Both the position numbers and the translations under genes were made by a program. The notes under the pieces are model-generated. The model did no database searches and was not told where the DNA came from. It was given only the letters and a program-made list of their open reading frames with translations. From Streptomyces sp. NBC_01446 (GTDB lineage Bacteria; Actinomycetota; Actinomycetes; Streptomycetales; Streptomycetaceae): 64,000 nt of DNA. This document shows positions 33,060-41,294 of this stretch, in pieces; within the stretch, counting starts at the first letter, position 1, and each line of letters starts with the position of its first letter. The DNA is taken from positions 8,180,470 to 8,244,469 of the forward strand of contig NZ_JAPEPO010000001.1 of NCBI RefSeq assembly GCF_026340095.1, given 5' to 3'.

Positions 33060-36000
33060 ATGGGTCGCAAGGGTCGCATGAACCGGCGTTCCTTCCTCAC
33101 GATGACCGGCGGGGCCACGCTGACGGGGTGGGCCGCGTTCAGATCCCAGAAGCAGGCGTTCGCCGCAGAGGTCGCCGGATCCGCAGCTGCGCCGCCGGAA
33201 TGGGACGGGCAGCCGCGCATCTTCCAGGTGGGCCGCGAGCCGGCCAGGACCGGCCGGCTCGTCCCGTTCGCGTCCGCCGCCGAAGCCTTGCGGTCGGACA
33301 TCGAGCACTCCCCGTATCACCTCTCACTGAACGGGAGTTGGCGCTTTCGCTGGGCCAAGAACCCCGACGTCCGGCCGGTGGGTTTCCAGGAGCCCAGCTA
33401 CGACGACGGTGCCTGGGACACGATCACGGTGCCGTCCAACTGGGAGATCGAGGGGTATCCGGAACCGATCTACCTGAACATCGCCTACCCGTGGTCGGGC
33501 TACGAGAAGCCCGAACCTCCCTCCGTGCCCAAGGAGTTTAACCCCGTCGGCTCCTACCGGCGTACCTTCGAGGTGCCGCAGGCATGGAGGGGGCGGCGGA
33601 CGCTGATCTCCTTCCAGGGGGTGAAGTCGGCGTTCTTCGTGTGGGTCAACGGCCGGCGCGTGGGCTATAGCGAGGACAGCTACACCCCGGCCGAGTTCGA
33701 CATCACCGCCCACCTGAAGAGCGGCACCAACACCCTCGCCGTGGAGGTGTACCGCTGGTCGGACGGGAGCTGGCTGGAGGACCAGGACATGATCGACCTG
33801 TCCGGCATCTTCCGCGACGTCTTCCTCTACTCGACACCCCCCACTGACGCCGCCTACCTTCACGACCTGTTCGTCCACACCCGACTCGACGACCGGTTCG
33901 AGAACGCCGCGCTCACCCTCACCGCGACGGTACGCGGCGCGGCAGCCGCCGGGCACCGCCTGGTGGCGGAGCTCCACGACGCCCGAGGCCGTCGCCTCAC
34001 CACCCTGCGGGCCGCCGTGGGCGACGACGAGGACGTCGAACTGGCGGCGGACGTCCGTGTGCCCGCGCTGTGGTCCGCCGAAGACCCGAACCTCTACACC
34101 CTGATCGTGTCCCTGGTCGACACCCACGAGCGCGCCGTCGACGTGCACCGCACCCGCGTGGGATTCCGCCAGATCGGCTTCGGCCCGGGCGAACTGACCG
34201 TGAACGGCGAGCCGTTGATGATCCGCGGCACCAACCGGCACGAGACCGATCCCGATCACGGACAGGCCGTGCCCGAGGACCGGATGATCCAGGACATCCA
34301 CCTGATGAAGCAGCACAACATCAACGCCGTGCGCACCTCCCACTATCCCAACCATCCGCGCTGGCTGGAACTGTGCGACGAGTACGGCCTGTACGTCATA
34401 GCCGAGACCAACCTCGAAACCCACGGTGTGCGAGACACCGTGCCCACATCGCTGCCGGAGTGGACCGAAGCGTGCTTGGACCGGATGCGCTCGTCCGTGG
34501 AACGCGACAAGAACCACCCGTGCGTGATCTTCTGGTCACTGGGCAACGAGGCCGGCGCCGGGGACAACTTCCGCGCCATGGCCGACTGGACCCACCGACG
34601 CGATCCCTCGCGCCCCGTGCACTACGAGGGTATGAACGAGGTCGCGGACGTGCACAGCGAGATGTACACGAAGCCCGCCGACGTGGAGAAGTACGGCACG
34701 TCGGGCAACAAGACCCCGTTCATCCTGTGCGAGTACGCCCACGCGATGGGCAACAGCACCGGCAACCTCCAGGAGTACTGGGACGTCTTGGAGCGCTACC
34801 CCAACCTGCACGGTGCGTTCGTGTGGGACTGGGTCGACCAGGCTATCCGGCTGCCTGTGCCCGGCGACAAGAAGCACACCTACCTCTCCTACGGCGGCGA
34901 CTGGCACCCCGGATACCCCACCGACAAGAACTTCTGCTGCAACGGGCTGACCAACGCCGACCGCCTCCCGCATCCGGGCCTGCTGGAGGTGAAGAAGGTC
35001 TACCAGCCCGTCGCGACGAGCGCCGCCGACCTGAGCGGGCGCGACGCGGTGAGCCTGACGGTGCGCAACAAACACCTGTTCACCGGCCTCGACCGCTACG
35101 AGCTGCGCTGGCGCGTCACCCGCGACGGCGAGCAGATCCAGGCAGGCGACGCGCCAGCCCCGAACATCGCTCCCGGTAAGAACGGCACCGTCCGCATCCC
35201 GTGCCGCCGACCCGCCCGTCCTCAGGCTGGCGCCGAATACCTGCTGGAGGTCCGCTTCGTGCTACGCGCCGACGAGCGCTGGGCGCAGGCCGGACACATC
35301 GTGGCCGCCGATCAACTGCCCCTCGCCGACTGGCACACGCCCGCCCCCGCCGAACCGCAGACCGGCACGCTCCCGCACCTGTCGCAGCAGCGGACGGACA
35401 CGACAATCCATATCACCGGCCACGACGTGGAGGTCGACGTCGACCCCCGCACCGGCAGCCTGACCACGTACAAGGTGAAAGGCCGGGCGCTGCTCACCGA
35501 GGGCCTGGTCCCCAACTTCTGGCGCGGCCCCACCGACAACGACATCGGACGCGGCTTCCACAAGACCGCGGCGACCTGGCGCGACGCCGGCGCACGACGA
35601 ACCGTGACGAAGGTGGACGTCACCCAGCCCACCCCCGGCGAAGTCGTCGTCGACGTGACCGCGACCCTGCCCACGACGCCGGCCCCCGCGACCTGGACCA
35701 CGCGACTGACCGTACGGGGCGACGGCGAATTGCGGATACGCCACACCCTCGACGCCCCCACCGGGCTGCCCGATATCCCCCTGATCGGCACCCTGTTGAC
35801 GCTTCCCCTGGGGTTCGAGCAGATCGACTGGTACGGACGCGGCCCCCAGGAGAACTACTGGGACCGGCACACCGGCGCCTTCATCGGCCGCTACCGCTCC
35901 CGCGTCGACGACCAGGTGGCCCCTTACGTGCGCCCACAGCAGACCGGCAACATGACCGACGTCCGGCACCTGTCCCTGGTGGACCGCTCCGGCTTCGGTA

Positions 36001-36263
36001 TCACCGTCACCGCCGACCCGGCCAAGGGGGAGCCCTACCTCGAATGCAGCGCCCTACACTACACGCCGACCGACCTGGAAAACGTCGGCCACCCATATGA
36101 GCTCACGCGCCAGTCACAAGCCGTCCTCGGCGTGAACTTCCGCCAGATGGGCGTGGGCGGCAACGACTCCTGGGGCGCCCCGCCGCTCGACACGTACCTG
36201 CTGCACTCGGGCCGCAGCTACACCTGGGCCTATCGGCTGGCCCCCGCACAGCACAGCCGCTGA
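33060..36263 (+). CDS. lacZ: Tat-exported GH2 beta-galactosidase
   Basis: 1067 aa from ATG 33060, with CGGAGC at 6-7 nt; an internal ATG at 33078 sits right at the Tat motif NRRSFLTMTGGA. Domain order is the classic LacZ one: jelly-roll (SLNGSWRFRWAKNP, VPSNWEIEGYPEPIYLNIAYPW), immunoglobulin domains, TIM barrel and the C-terminal beta-sandwich (WRGPTDNDIGRGFHKTAATWRDAG, YGRGPQENYWDRHTGAFIGRY). The acid/base Glu is in FWSLGNEAGAGDN (about residue 492) and the nucleophile Glu in FILCEYAHAMGNSTGN (about 557). Export by Tat is unusual for LacZ and implies extracellular galactoside or related glycoside cleavage, together with the divergent rhamnosidase. Confidence 0.92.
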   Translation: MGRKGRMNRRSFLTMTGGATLTGWAAFRSQKQAFAAEVAGSAAAPPEWDGQPRIFQVGREPARTGRLVPFASAAEALRSDIEHSPYHLSLNGSWRFRWAKNPDVRPVGFQEPSYDDGAWDTITVPSNWEIEGYPEPIYLNIAYPWSGYEKPEPPSVPKEFNPVGSYRRTFEVPQAWRGRRTLISFQGVKSAFFVWVNGRRVGYSEDSYTPAEFDITAHLKSGTNTLAVEVYRWSDGSWLEDQDMIDLSGIFRDVFLYSTPPTDAAYLHDLFVHTRLDDRFENAALTLTATVRGAAAAGHRLVAELHDARGRRLTTLRAAVGDDEDVELAADVRVPALWSAEDPNLYTLIVSLVDTHERAVDVHRTRVGFRQIGFGPGELTVNGEPLMIRGTNRHETDPDHGQAVPEDRMIQDIHLMKQHNINAVRTSHYPNHPRWLELCDEYGLYVIAETNLETHGVRDTVPTSLPEWTEACLDRMRSSVERDKNHPCVIFWSLGNEAGAGDNFRAMADWTHRRDPSRPVHYEGMNEVADVHSEMYTKPADVEKYGTSGNKTPFILCEYAHAMGNSTGNLQEYWDVLERYPNLHGAFVWDWVDQAIRLPVPGDKKHTYLSYGGDWHPGYPTDKNFCCNGLTNADRLPHPGLLEVKKVYQPVATSAADLSGRDAVSLTVRNKHLFTGLDRYELRWRVTRDGEQIQAGDAPAPNIAPGKNGTVRIPCRRPARPQAGAEYLLEVRFVLRADERWAQAGHIVAADQLPLADWHTPAPAEPQTGTLPHLSQQRTDTTIHITGHDVEVDVDPRTGSLTTYKVKGRALLTEGLVPNFWRGPTDNDIGRGFHKTAATWRDAGARRTVTKVDVTQPTPGEVVVDVTATLPTTPAPATWTTRLTVRGDGELRIRHTLDAPTGLPDIPLIGTLLTLPLGFEQIDWYGRGPQENYWDRHTGAFIGRYRSRVDDQVAPYVRPQQTGNMTDVRHLSLVDRSGFGITVTADPAKGEPYLECSALHYTPTDLENVGHPYELTRQSQAVLGVNFRQMGVGGNDSWGAPPLDTYLLHSGRSYTWAYRLAPAQHSR

Positions 36264-36300
36264 CACCGGGCAGCGGCTGTCGACGACGTGGTGTCCACCT

Positions 36301-36331
36301 CCGGCGAGGCGGGATAAGCCAGCCTCGCCGG
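36301..36331 (+). terminator. Stem-loop after the beta-galactosidase gene
   Basis: Perfect 10-bp arms CCGGCGAGGC / GCCTCGCCGG with an 11-nt loop, 38 bp after the stop. Confidence 0.6.
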
Positions 36332-36474
36332 CTGCAAGCGTGGAAGGGACAGTTGCCGCCGTGGATGCGCGTCGGGTTGCAGTAGGGGGCCTGAGCGGGG
36401 CAAGGCTTTACTGGCTCGAACGAAAGCTGTTGATCATGTGACTGTTGGCTTGTCGGGTCGTTGGTCTGTTCATG

Positions 36475-36930
36475 GGGAAACGTCAGCCGCGGCCATGGGT
36501 CGTGTCGGACGAACTGTGCTCGTTCATCGAGCCGTTACTGCCCAAGCCGGACCGAAGCTGGTCGAGGGCCGACCGCGGGTGCCGGATCGGCAAGCGTTCC
36601 GCGGGATCCTGTTCGTCCTGCACACCGGCATCCAATGGGAGTACCTGCCCCAGGAGTTGGGCTTCGGGTCAGGCATGACCTGCTGGCGGCGCCTGGCCGC
36701 CTGGGCGAGGCCGGCGTGTGGGACCAGCTCCACGCGGTGCTGCTGAAGGAGCTGCGGTCGAAGAACCAGCTGGACTGGTCTCGGGCGGTGATCGACTCCT
36801 CCCACGTCCGGGCGGCCCGGCGAGGCCCAAAAGCGGGCCCAGCCCGGTCGACCGCGCACGTCCAGGCAGCAGGCACGAGTCATCACCGACGGGCAAGGAA
36901 TCCCCCTCCTTCCGCCAACTCGCCCTCGCC
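36475..36930 (+). pseudogene. IS5-family transposase, two frameshifts and 3' truncation
   Basis: The transposase is spread over three frames: GKRQPRPWVVSDELCSFIEPLLPKP, then LVEGRPRVPDRQAFRGILFVLHTGIQWEYLP with GMTCWRRLAAW, then EAGVWDQLHAVLLKELRSKNQLDWSRAVIDSSHVRAARRG with the first catalytic Asp. Each change of frame fits loss of one base (near 36555 and 36698). The sequence stops matching after the segment corresponding to ITDGQGIPL at about 36910, so the second and third catalytic residues are gone. Confidence 0.8.
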
Positions 36931-37017
36931 TAGGCACCGAGAGGTCGACTGTGGCCGATGCGGTTGCTGTACTTCTGTGCTGTCCGCACGATCGCTGACC
37001 ACTGCTTCAGCCGTTGA

Positions 37018-37230
37018 ATCAGCGGCGGTGCAGCCTCCGTCCTGCGTTGCGGGGTTTCCTCGCGCGGCAGCGCACGTCGCCGTATCGACAATGAGCCGGA
37101 CGAGTTCGCTCGCCTGCACCGCGAAGAGAACCGGCTGATCGAGGTGGCGGAGTCGTTGGCGCCGGTTGTCGCACCGCTCGCCCTGCCATACACGGACTGG
37201 CCCGGCTACCGCGAGGAGTGGTGGCCGTAG
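37018..37230 (+). pseudogene. Unrecognised gene tail
   Basis: An open frame with no usable start ends with RRIDNEPDEFARLHREENRL, then a hydrophobic and proline/tryptophan-rich end (LAPLALPYTDWPGYREEWWP). The composition looks like a genuine protein C-terminus, but I do not know the family and the 5' part is missing behind the IS5 remnant. Confidence 0.3.
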
Positions 37231-37290
37231 CCGAACGCGCCGGTGCCCCCATCCCGCTGAGACAGGGGCACCTGGCGTGCCGTGGCTGGG

Positions 37291-37452
37291 CTACTGCTCC
37301 TGCGGCCACTGGTTGTGGTTGTGCGCGCACGAGGCCGGATTGAAGCACTTGCGGCAGTGCCGGCATTCCGCGTTGTTGGTCTGGGCATCCATGGGCGTGC
37401 CGCAGTCGGCGCACCTCTTCGTGGTGCTCTGGGCTGGCGGATTGTCTTCCAT
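37291..37452 (-). CDS. 53-aa double zinc-knuckle protein
   Basis: ATG 37452 follows GAGGAGACCT at ideal spacing. The product MEDNPPAQSTTKRCADCGTP... has CxxC (CADC), a second pair CRHCRKC, and CAHNHN at the end, giving a small two-site zinc protein rich in Asn/Gln. There is no known function. It lies 119 bp downstream (same strand) of the 71-aa gene of the direct repeat and may be its operon partner at this locus. Confidence 0.6.
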   Translation of the reverse strand: MEDNPPAQSTTKRCADCGTPMDAQTNNAECRHCRKCFNPASCAHNHNQWPQEQ

Positions 37453-37563
37453 AGGTCTCCTCGCTAGCGGCCGCGGCGGGTCCGCGGTGGCCCTTGGGAG
37501 ACATGCGGCGGCTGCGCAGGGTGGTGCGGAGCAATGTCCTACATGCGCATACAGGGGCAAGAG

Positions 37564-37842
37564 CCTGACGCTACGCCTCAGGCCACTCCATCAGGACCTT
37601 CTCAACACCGTCGACGGCCCGCTCGGTGAGGACGACCCTGGCCTCCGATATGCCGCCGTAGCTGCCGATCCATGACCGGAACTTCCGCTGCCCGGTCTCG
37701 CGGTTGGACCATGCGCCCTGCATCACGACGGCGCCCCCGGTCGTGAGGGTGACGCGGTATAGGTCCAGGTCGGTCATGTCCTGCACTCTGTCACGCTCCT
37801 TGCGGCGAGTCGACGAGGACCCGCACGGTGGCGCTGGCCTGC
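37564..37842 (-). repeat. Direct repeat A flanking the Wadjet operon
   Basis: About 280 bp matching 48012-48291 in the same orientation, covering the entire 71-aa gene and the last ~17 codons of a gene upstream of it (ending TVRVLVDSPQGA, stop at 37791-37793). The two copies are clearly homologous (about 80% identity in protein) and bracket the defence operon. Confidence 0.75.
37571..37786 (-). CDS. 71-aa conserved small protein (copy 1)
   Basis: GTG 37786 follows AAGGAG at about 9 nt; ATG 37777 is an alternative. The sequence YRVTLTTGGAVVMQGAWSNR then KFRSWIGSYGGISEARVVLT and ending VEKVLMEWPEA looks like a small beta-rich fold with a C-terminal helix. It is about 80% identical to the product at 48020-48235, and a decayed third copy lies near 47205-47320. 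An upstream gene tail ends 5 bp before it, so it was the second gene of an operon. I do not recognise the family. Confidence 0.7.
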   Translation of the reverse strand: MQDMTDLDLYRVTLTTGGAVVMQGAWSNRETGQRKFRSWIGSYGGISEARVVLTERAVDGVEKVLMEWPEA

Positions 37843-37865
37843 TCGGCGGTGGTGCGCAGTACCTC

Positions 37866-38349
37866 GAGCGGCGCGGCCGGGCGTCAGCCGAACTCCGGGT
37901 GCTCGGTGGCAGTCGAGATCAGCTTTGGTGGCAGCTCAGGATGGAGTGAGTGCGGCACAGCTTCGGCGGGGCGGCGGCCGGGTCCGTGATTTGTTGGCGT
38001 TTCTGCCGAGTGGGGTCGATCGACGACAGCACGATGAGAGGCTGGCCGTCAGCTGCTTCGAGTTCGGACAGGGCATGGGGAGGAGCGTGCACACGGCGGC
38101 GAGTGCCCATGCCTGCTGCCGAGTGGGGTGCAGCCGGCCTCGGTACCGACGTGCCTCCCTGACCTATCACCATCCGGCTCCCCTCCCTCACGCACAGACG
38201 ACCTCGCATAGCGCCTAGTCAACCCTGTCGCACACGGAAGAGATCTCTCCCCGTTCATCGACGGACACCCAACCGTTACGTGGCACACGTCCGCGGCATT
38301 TTCAGCCACACACCGGCGGCACCCGGATGCGCCGCGTAACCTCACGGGC
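37866..38349. other. Region between direct repeat A and the Wadjet operon
   Basis: No supportable gene. The part nearest the repeat continues a truncated minus-strand coding frame (LEVLRTTAEQASATVRVL... runs out of it). The 130 bp before 38350 are presumably the operon promoter, but no clear -35/-10 pair is visible. Confidence 0.35.
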
Positions 38350-39972
38350 ATGGGGGCATCCGCATCCGGCACAGCTCAGGACGCCGACGAAGAGGCGCGC
38401 CGGCGGCTGAACGCGTACTCGTACCTCAGTGCGCCCGAGCGGCTGGAGCACATCGCGATCATGCGGGTCTTCTGCGGAACGCTTCTGGCGGACCTTGCCG
38501 TCCCGGACATCATGGCGAAGCTGGGACAAGGCGGTGGCGTCGCCGCAGGGCTCGACGCTGACACTCTGACGGTCCGGCTGGAACAGTTGGTGCAGTGGGG
38601 AAACCTGCTGCGTAGCAGCCACACGGTGAAAGCGTCCACCATCAGCGAGTACCAGCGTTCCCGCTCGCGCTACCAGCTGTCGAAACTGGGCGAACGCATC
38701 CAGCGCGATGCCGATGGGGTTCTGGCCGAGGCCGATGCCGCCCGCGAGGTGAGTAACGAACTGTTGGCACTGGTCGAACGCGGGCTGCGGGTGCTGGCCG
38801 ACCTCGTGATCACGCCGGGTGGTATCGAGCCGCAGGATGGACTGGAGCGGATCAGTACACTGTTCGTGCAGTTCACCGAATTTGCTGACTCCATACGTGA
38901 CTTCTACGCCTACCTCGGCCAGGTTCTGTCCCGCTACGACTTGGATAGCACCGAGTACCAGGGCTTCAAGGAGTTGCTCCTGGACTACGTCGAGGCGATC
39001 ACGGAGGACGTGGCGTTCCGCGCGCCGCGGATCTCGGCGGCGCTGGACATGCTGTGGCCGCACATCCCGGCTCTGTTGGACCGGTTGAACGCTCACGCCC
39101 AGGGGCTTACCGGGCTGTCAGCGCAGGGCGAAAGCAGCGTGGAGGTCCGGGTCCAGCGCAGCCGAGGCCGCGAGGTCGCGGACTGGGAGGGCCTGCGCGG
39201 TTGGTTTAGCGACATCGACGGTCAGGGCAGCCAGGTCGACCAACTACGGGACGCCACGCTGCGCGCGTTGCAGTCGCTGCTCGCCAACGCCAAGCGGATG
39301 CTGCGGTCGGCCACCGGGGAGATGTCCCGGCGCAAGGATCTGGTGCGGCTGGCCCGTTGGTTCGACGAAGCGGCGCCGCAGGACGCGCACGACATCGCTG
39401 TGGCCGCGTTTGGACTGTACGGCGCCCGTCATCTGGGCATACCTCCGGCCACCGACGAAGTGGTGCCCGCGTACACAAGCTGGTGGACTGGACCGGTGGT
39501 CGAGGTGCCGGTGGCCCTGCGTGAAAGGGGCAGCCGCGCTCAGCGGGGGCGGACCTCAGCGGTGGAGGACCATTCAGCGCAGAAGCAGTTGCTGAGGGAG
39601 GCCGCCGGTCAGCGGGCTGCGGCCAGGGCAGCGGCGGCGGACGAACTGCGTAGCGCGTCCGGCCGGTTCGCCGAGGTACGTCTCACGTCGGCGGCGCTGG
39701 GCCTGCTCCTGGAGCTGCTGGCTACGGCACTGGGAAACGCTCAGCTCAGGAGATGCTCTGCTACGAATGGGGAGGGAACGGCGGACTTCGACGTGGACTC
39801 GGCGCGTAGTGAGGATGCCGAACTGGGCATCCGGCTCACCGTGCGACGGACTGAGGGCATACAGACGGTGCTGCACTCGGCCGACGGCGACTTGCTGCTG
39901 GATGACCTGGAGCTGGACATCGGTCGTATCTCCGTCGCGGGTGGAGGCGCAGCGAAGGCGAGCGTGTCATGA
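38350..39972 (+). CDS. jetA: Wadjet type III JetA (DUF2397 / TIGR02677, MukF-kleisin-like)
   Basis: 540-aa first gene of a four-gene overlapping operon. In Wadjet systems JetA is the kleisin that bridges the SMC heads and binds JetB dimers. The N-terminal winged-helix region (LNAYSYLSAPERLEHIAIMRVF, LEQLVQWGNLLRSS, YQRSRSRYQLSKLGERIQR) is followed by a long helical middle (LVERGLRVLADLV to VLSRYDLDSTEYQGFKELLLDYVEAI) and RKDLVRLARWFDEAAPQDAHDIAVAAFGLYGARHLG. The C-terminal part has a coiled segment (EDHSAQKQLLREAAGQRAAARAAAADELR) and a small beta domain. The stop overlaps the jetB start by 4 nt (ATGA), implying translational coupling and fixed stoichiometry. Confidence 0.85.
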   Translation: MGASASGTAQDADEEARRRLNAYSYLSAPERLEHIAIMRVFCGTLLADLAVPDIMAKLGQGGGVAAGLDADTLTVRLEQLVQWGNLLRSSHTVKASTISEYQRSRSRYQLSKLGERIQRDADGVLAEADAAREVSNELLALVERGLRVLADLVITPGGIEPQDGLERISTLFVQFTEFADSIRDFYAYLGQVLSRYDLDSTEYQGFKELLLDYVEAITEDVAFRAPRISAALDMLWPHIPALLDRLNAHAQGLTGLSAQGESSVEVRVQRSRGREVADWEGLRGWFSDIDGQGSQVDQLRDATLRALQSLLANAKRMLRSATGEMSRRKDLVRLARWFDEAAPQDAHDIAVAAFGLYGARHLGIPPATDEVVPAYTSWWTGPVVEVPVALRERGSRAQRGRTSAVEDHSAQKQLLREAAGQRAAARAAAADELRSASGRFAEVRLTSAALGLLLELLATALGNAQLRRCSATNGEGTADFDVDSARSEDAELGIRLTVRRTEGIQTVLHSADGDLLLDDLELDIGRISVAGGGAAKASVS

Positions 39973-41294
39973 CCCTTCCCTCGACTCACGACGTGGCCTT
40001 GGCCGCCGAGCGCCGCAGCGCTGCCCGACTGCTGCTCGCCCACCCTCTGGTCGCGTCGGACGGCCCGCATGCCGATCTTTTCCCTCTGATTCGCAGGCAC
40101 GCCGACTGGTTGGGCAAGCGGTTCCAGCAGGTGCTCGGCTATCGCCTGCTGGTCGACAGCTCCTTCGCCCGGCTGTTCAAGGCGGGGCTGGGGGCGGGCT
40201 CGGGACACCGGCTGGTGCGCTCCACCGGCACCCCTTTTACGCCGCACACGTACGCGTGCCTCGCGCTGGCCCTGTCTGTGCTGGTAACTGCTCCTGAGCA
40301 GATGCTGCTGTCGCAGCTGGTCGCCGATATCAGGGCTGCCGCGGCGGACGCGGGGATCGAGCTGGAGGAGACGGGTCGGGTGGCTGGGAAGCGGACTTTG
40401 GTGGCGGCTCTGCGGCAGTTGGTCGATTGGGGCGTGCTCATCGAGACCGAGGGCCAGGTGGCCGCGATCGCGCAGGAGGCGGGTGGGGAAGCCCTGATCA
40501 CGGTGGATCGGGAGCTGGCTCGCGTGGTCGTTGCCGGCCCGCTCGCACAGGCTCGGGACGGCGCCGAGCTGGTGCAGCGGGCAGCGGACCCGGGGTTCGG
40601 CGGGCCGCGCACCTATGTGCGCCGGATGCTGGTCGAGACACCCGTCGTTCATCTCGACGAGTTGACCGATGCCGAGCGCGACTGGCTGCGCACCCGGCAG
40701 CGCCGGGAAGCCCAGGCTTTCTCCGAACTCCTGGGCCTGGAAATGGAGATCCGTGCCGAGGGCGTGGCGCTGGTGGACCCTGAGGAGGAGCTGACGGATC
40801 TGCACCTGCCGGGCACCGGGACCGTCGCACAGGCCGCGTTGCTGCTGGCGGAGCGGCTGGTGGAACGGCTTCGGCCGCAGGAGCCGGGGCATCCGGCGAC
40901 GGGTGGGACGCTCGTGATTGGGGTGGCTGTCCCGGACGGTTTGGTGGATGAGGTGCTGGCCGGGCTGATCGCCGAGTACGGGCAGCGCAGCAACTGGCAA
41001 CGCGGCTACCTGGAGGACCTTCCCTCCCTGCGAGAGGCGGTATTGGACCTGCTGGTCCGTATGCGGCTGATGACCCGCGCCGGGCGGCTGCGCGCCGAGG
41101 GTGCAGGGCTGGTGGAGGGATACGTCGACGAGGCACCGGAAGGACGCACGGTGACCGATGTCCATGGCGCGCGGCCTGGCGGGGGCGGCTTGGTGCTGCT
41201 GGCCGCGGCGGCCCGCTACGCCACTCACGTCACTGTGCGCCCAGCCACCGCAGCCAGCAAAGGCAAGGACGTCCAGGAGGAGTTGCCGCTATGA
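39969..41294 (+). CDS. jetB: Wadjet type III JetB (DUF2398 / TIGR02678, KITE-like)
   Basis: 441-aa partner of JetA. The order directly after a DUF2397 gene and before a giant SMC-type ATPase identifies it. ERRSAARLLLAHPLVASDGPHADLFPLIRRHADWLGKRFQQVLGYRLLVD is the typical family start, and RALFKAG/TPRPRP-like residues are replaced here by RLFKAGLGAGSGHRLVRSTGTPFTPHTYACLALALSVL. Later parts are winged-helix-like (LVAALRQLVDWGVLIETEGQVAAI). As the KITE subunit it should dimerise on the kleisin and contact DNA. Its ATG overlaps the jetA stop and its stop overlaps the jetC start, each by ATGA. Confidence 0.85.
   Translation: MTLPSTHDVALAAERRSAARLLLAHPLVASDGPHADLFPLIRRHADWLGKRFQQVLGYRLLVDSSFARLFKAGLGAGSGHRLVRSTGTPFTPHTYACLALALSVLVTAPEQMLLSQLVADIRAAAADAGIELEETGRVAGKRTLVAALRQLVDWGVLIETEGQVAAIAQEAGGEALITVDRELARVVVAGPLAQARDGAELVQRAADPGFGGPRTYVRRMLVETPVVHLDELTDAERDWLRTRQRREAQAFSELLGLEMEIRAEGVALVDPEEELTDLHLPGTGTVAQAALLLAERLVERLRPQEPGHPATGGTLVIGVAVPDGLVDEVLAGLIAEYGQRSNWQRGYLEDLPSLREAVLDLLVRMRLMTRAGRLRAEGAGLVEGYVDEAPEGRTVTDVHGARPGGGGLVLLAAAARYATHVTVRPATAASKGKDVQEELPL

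Noticed and set aside
36890..36920. GGAATCCCCCTCC resembling the right end of the orphan tnpB element
   Set aside because: It translates as the GQGIPL segment of the IS5 transposase around it, so the resemblance is coincidental.
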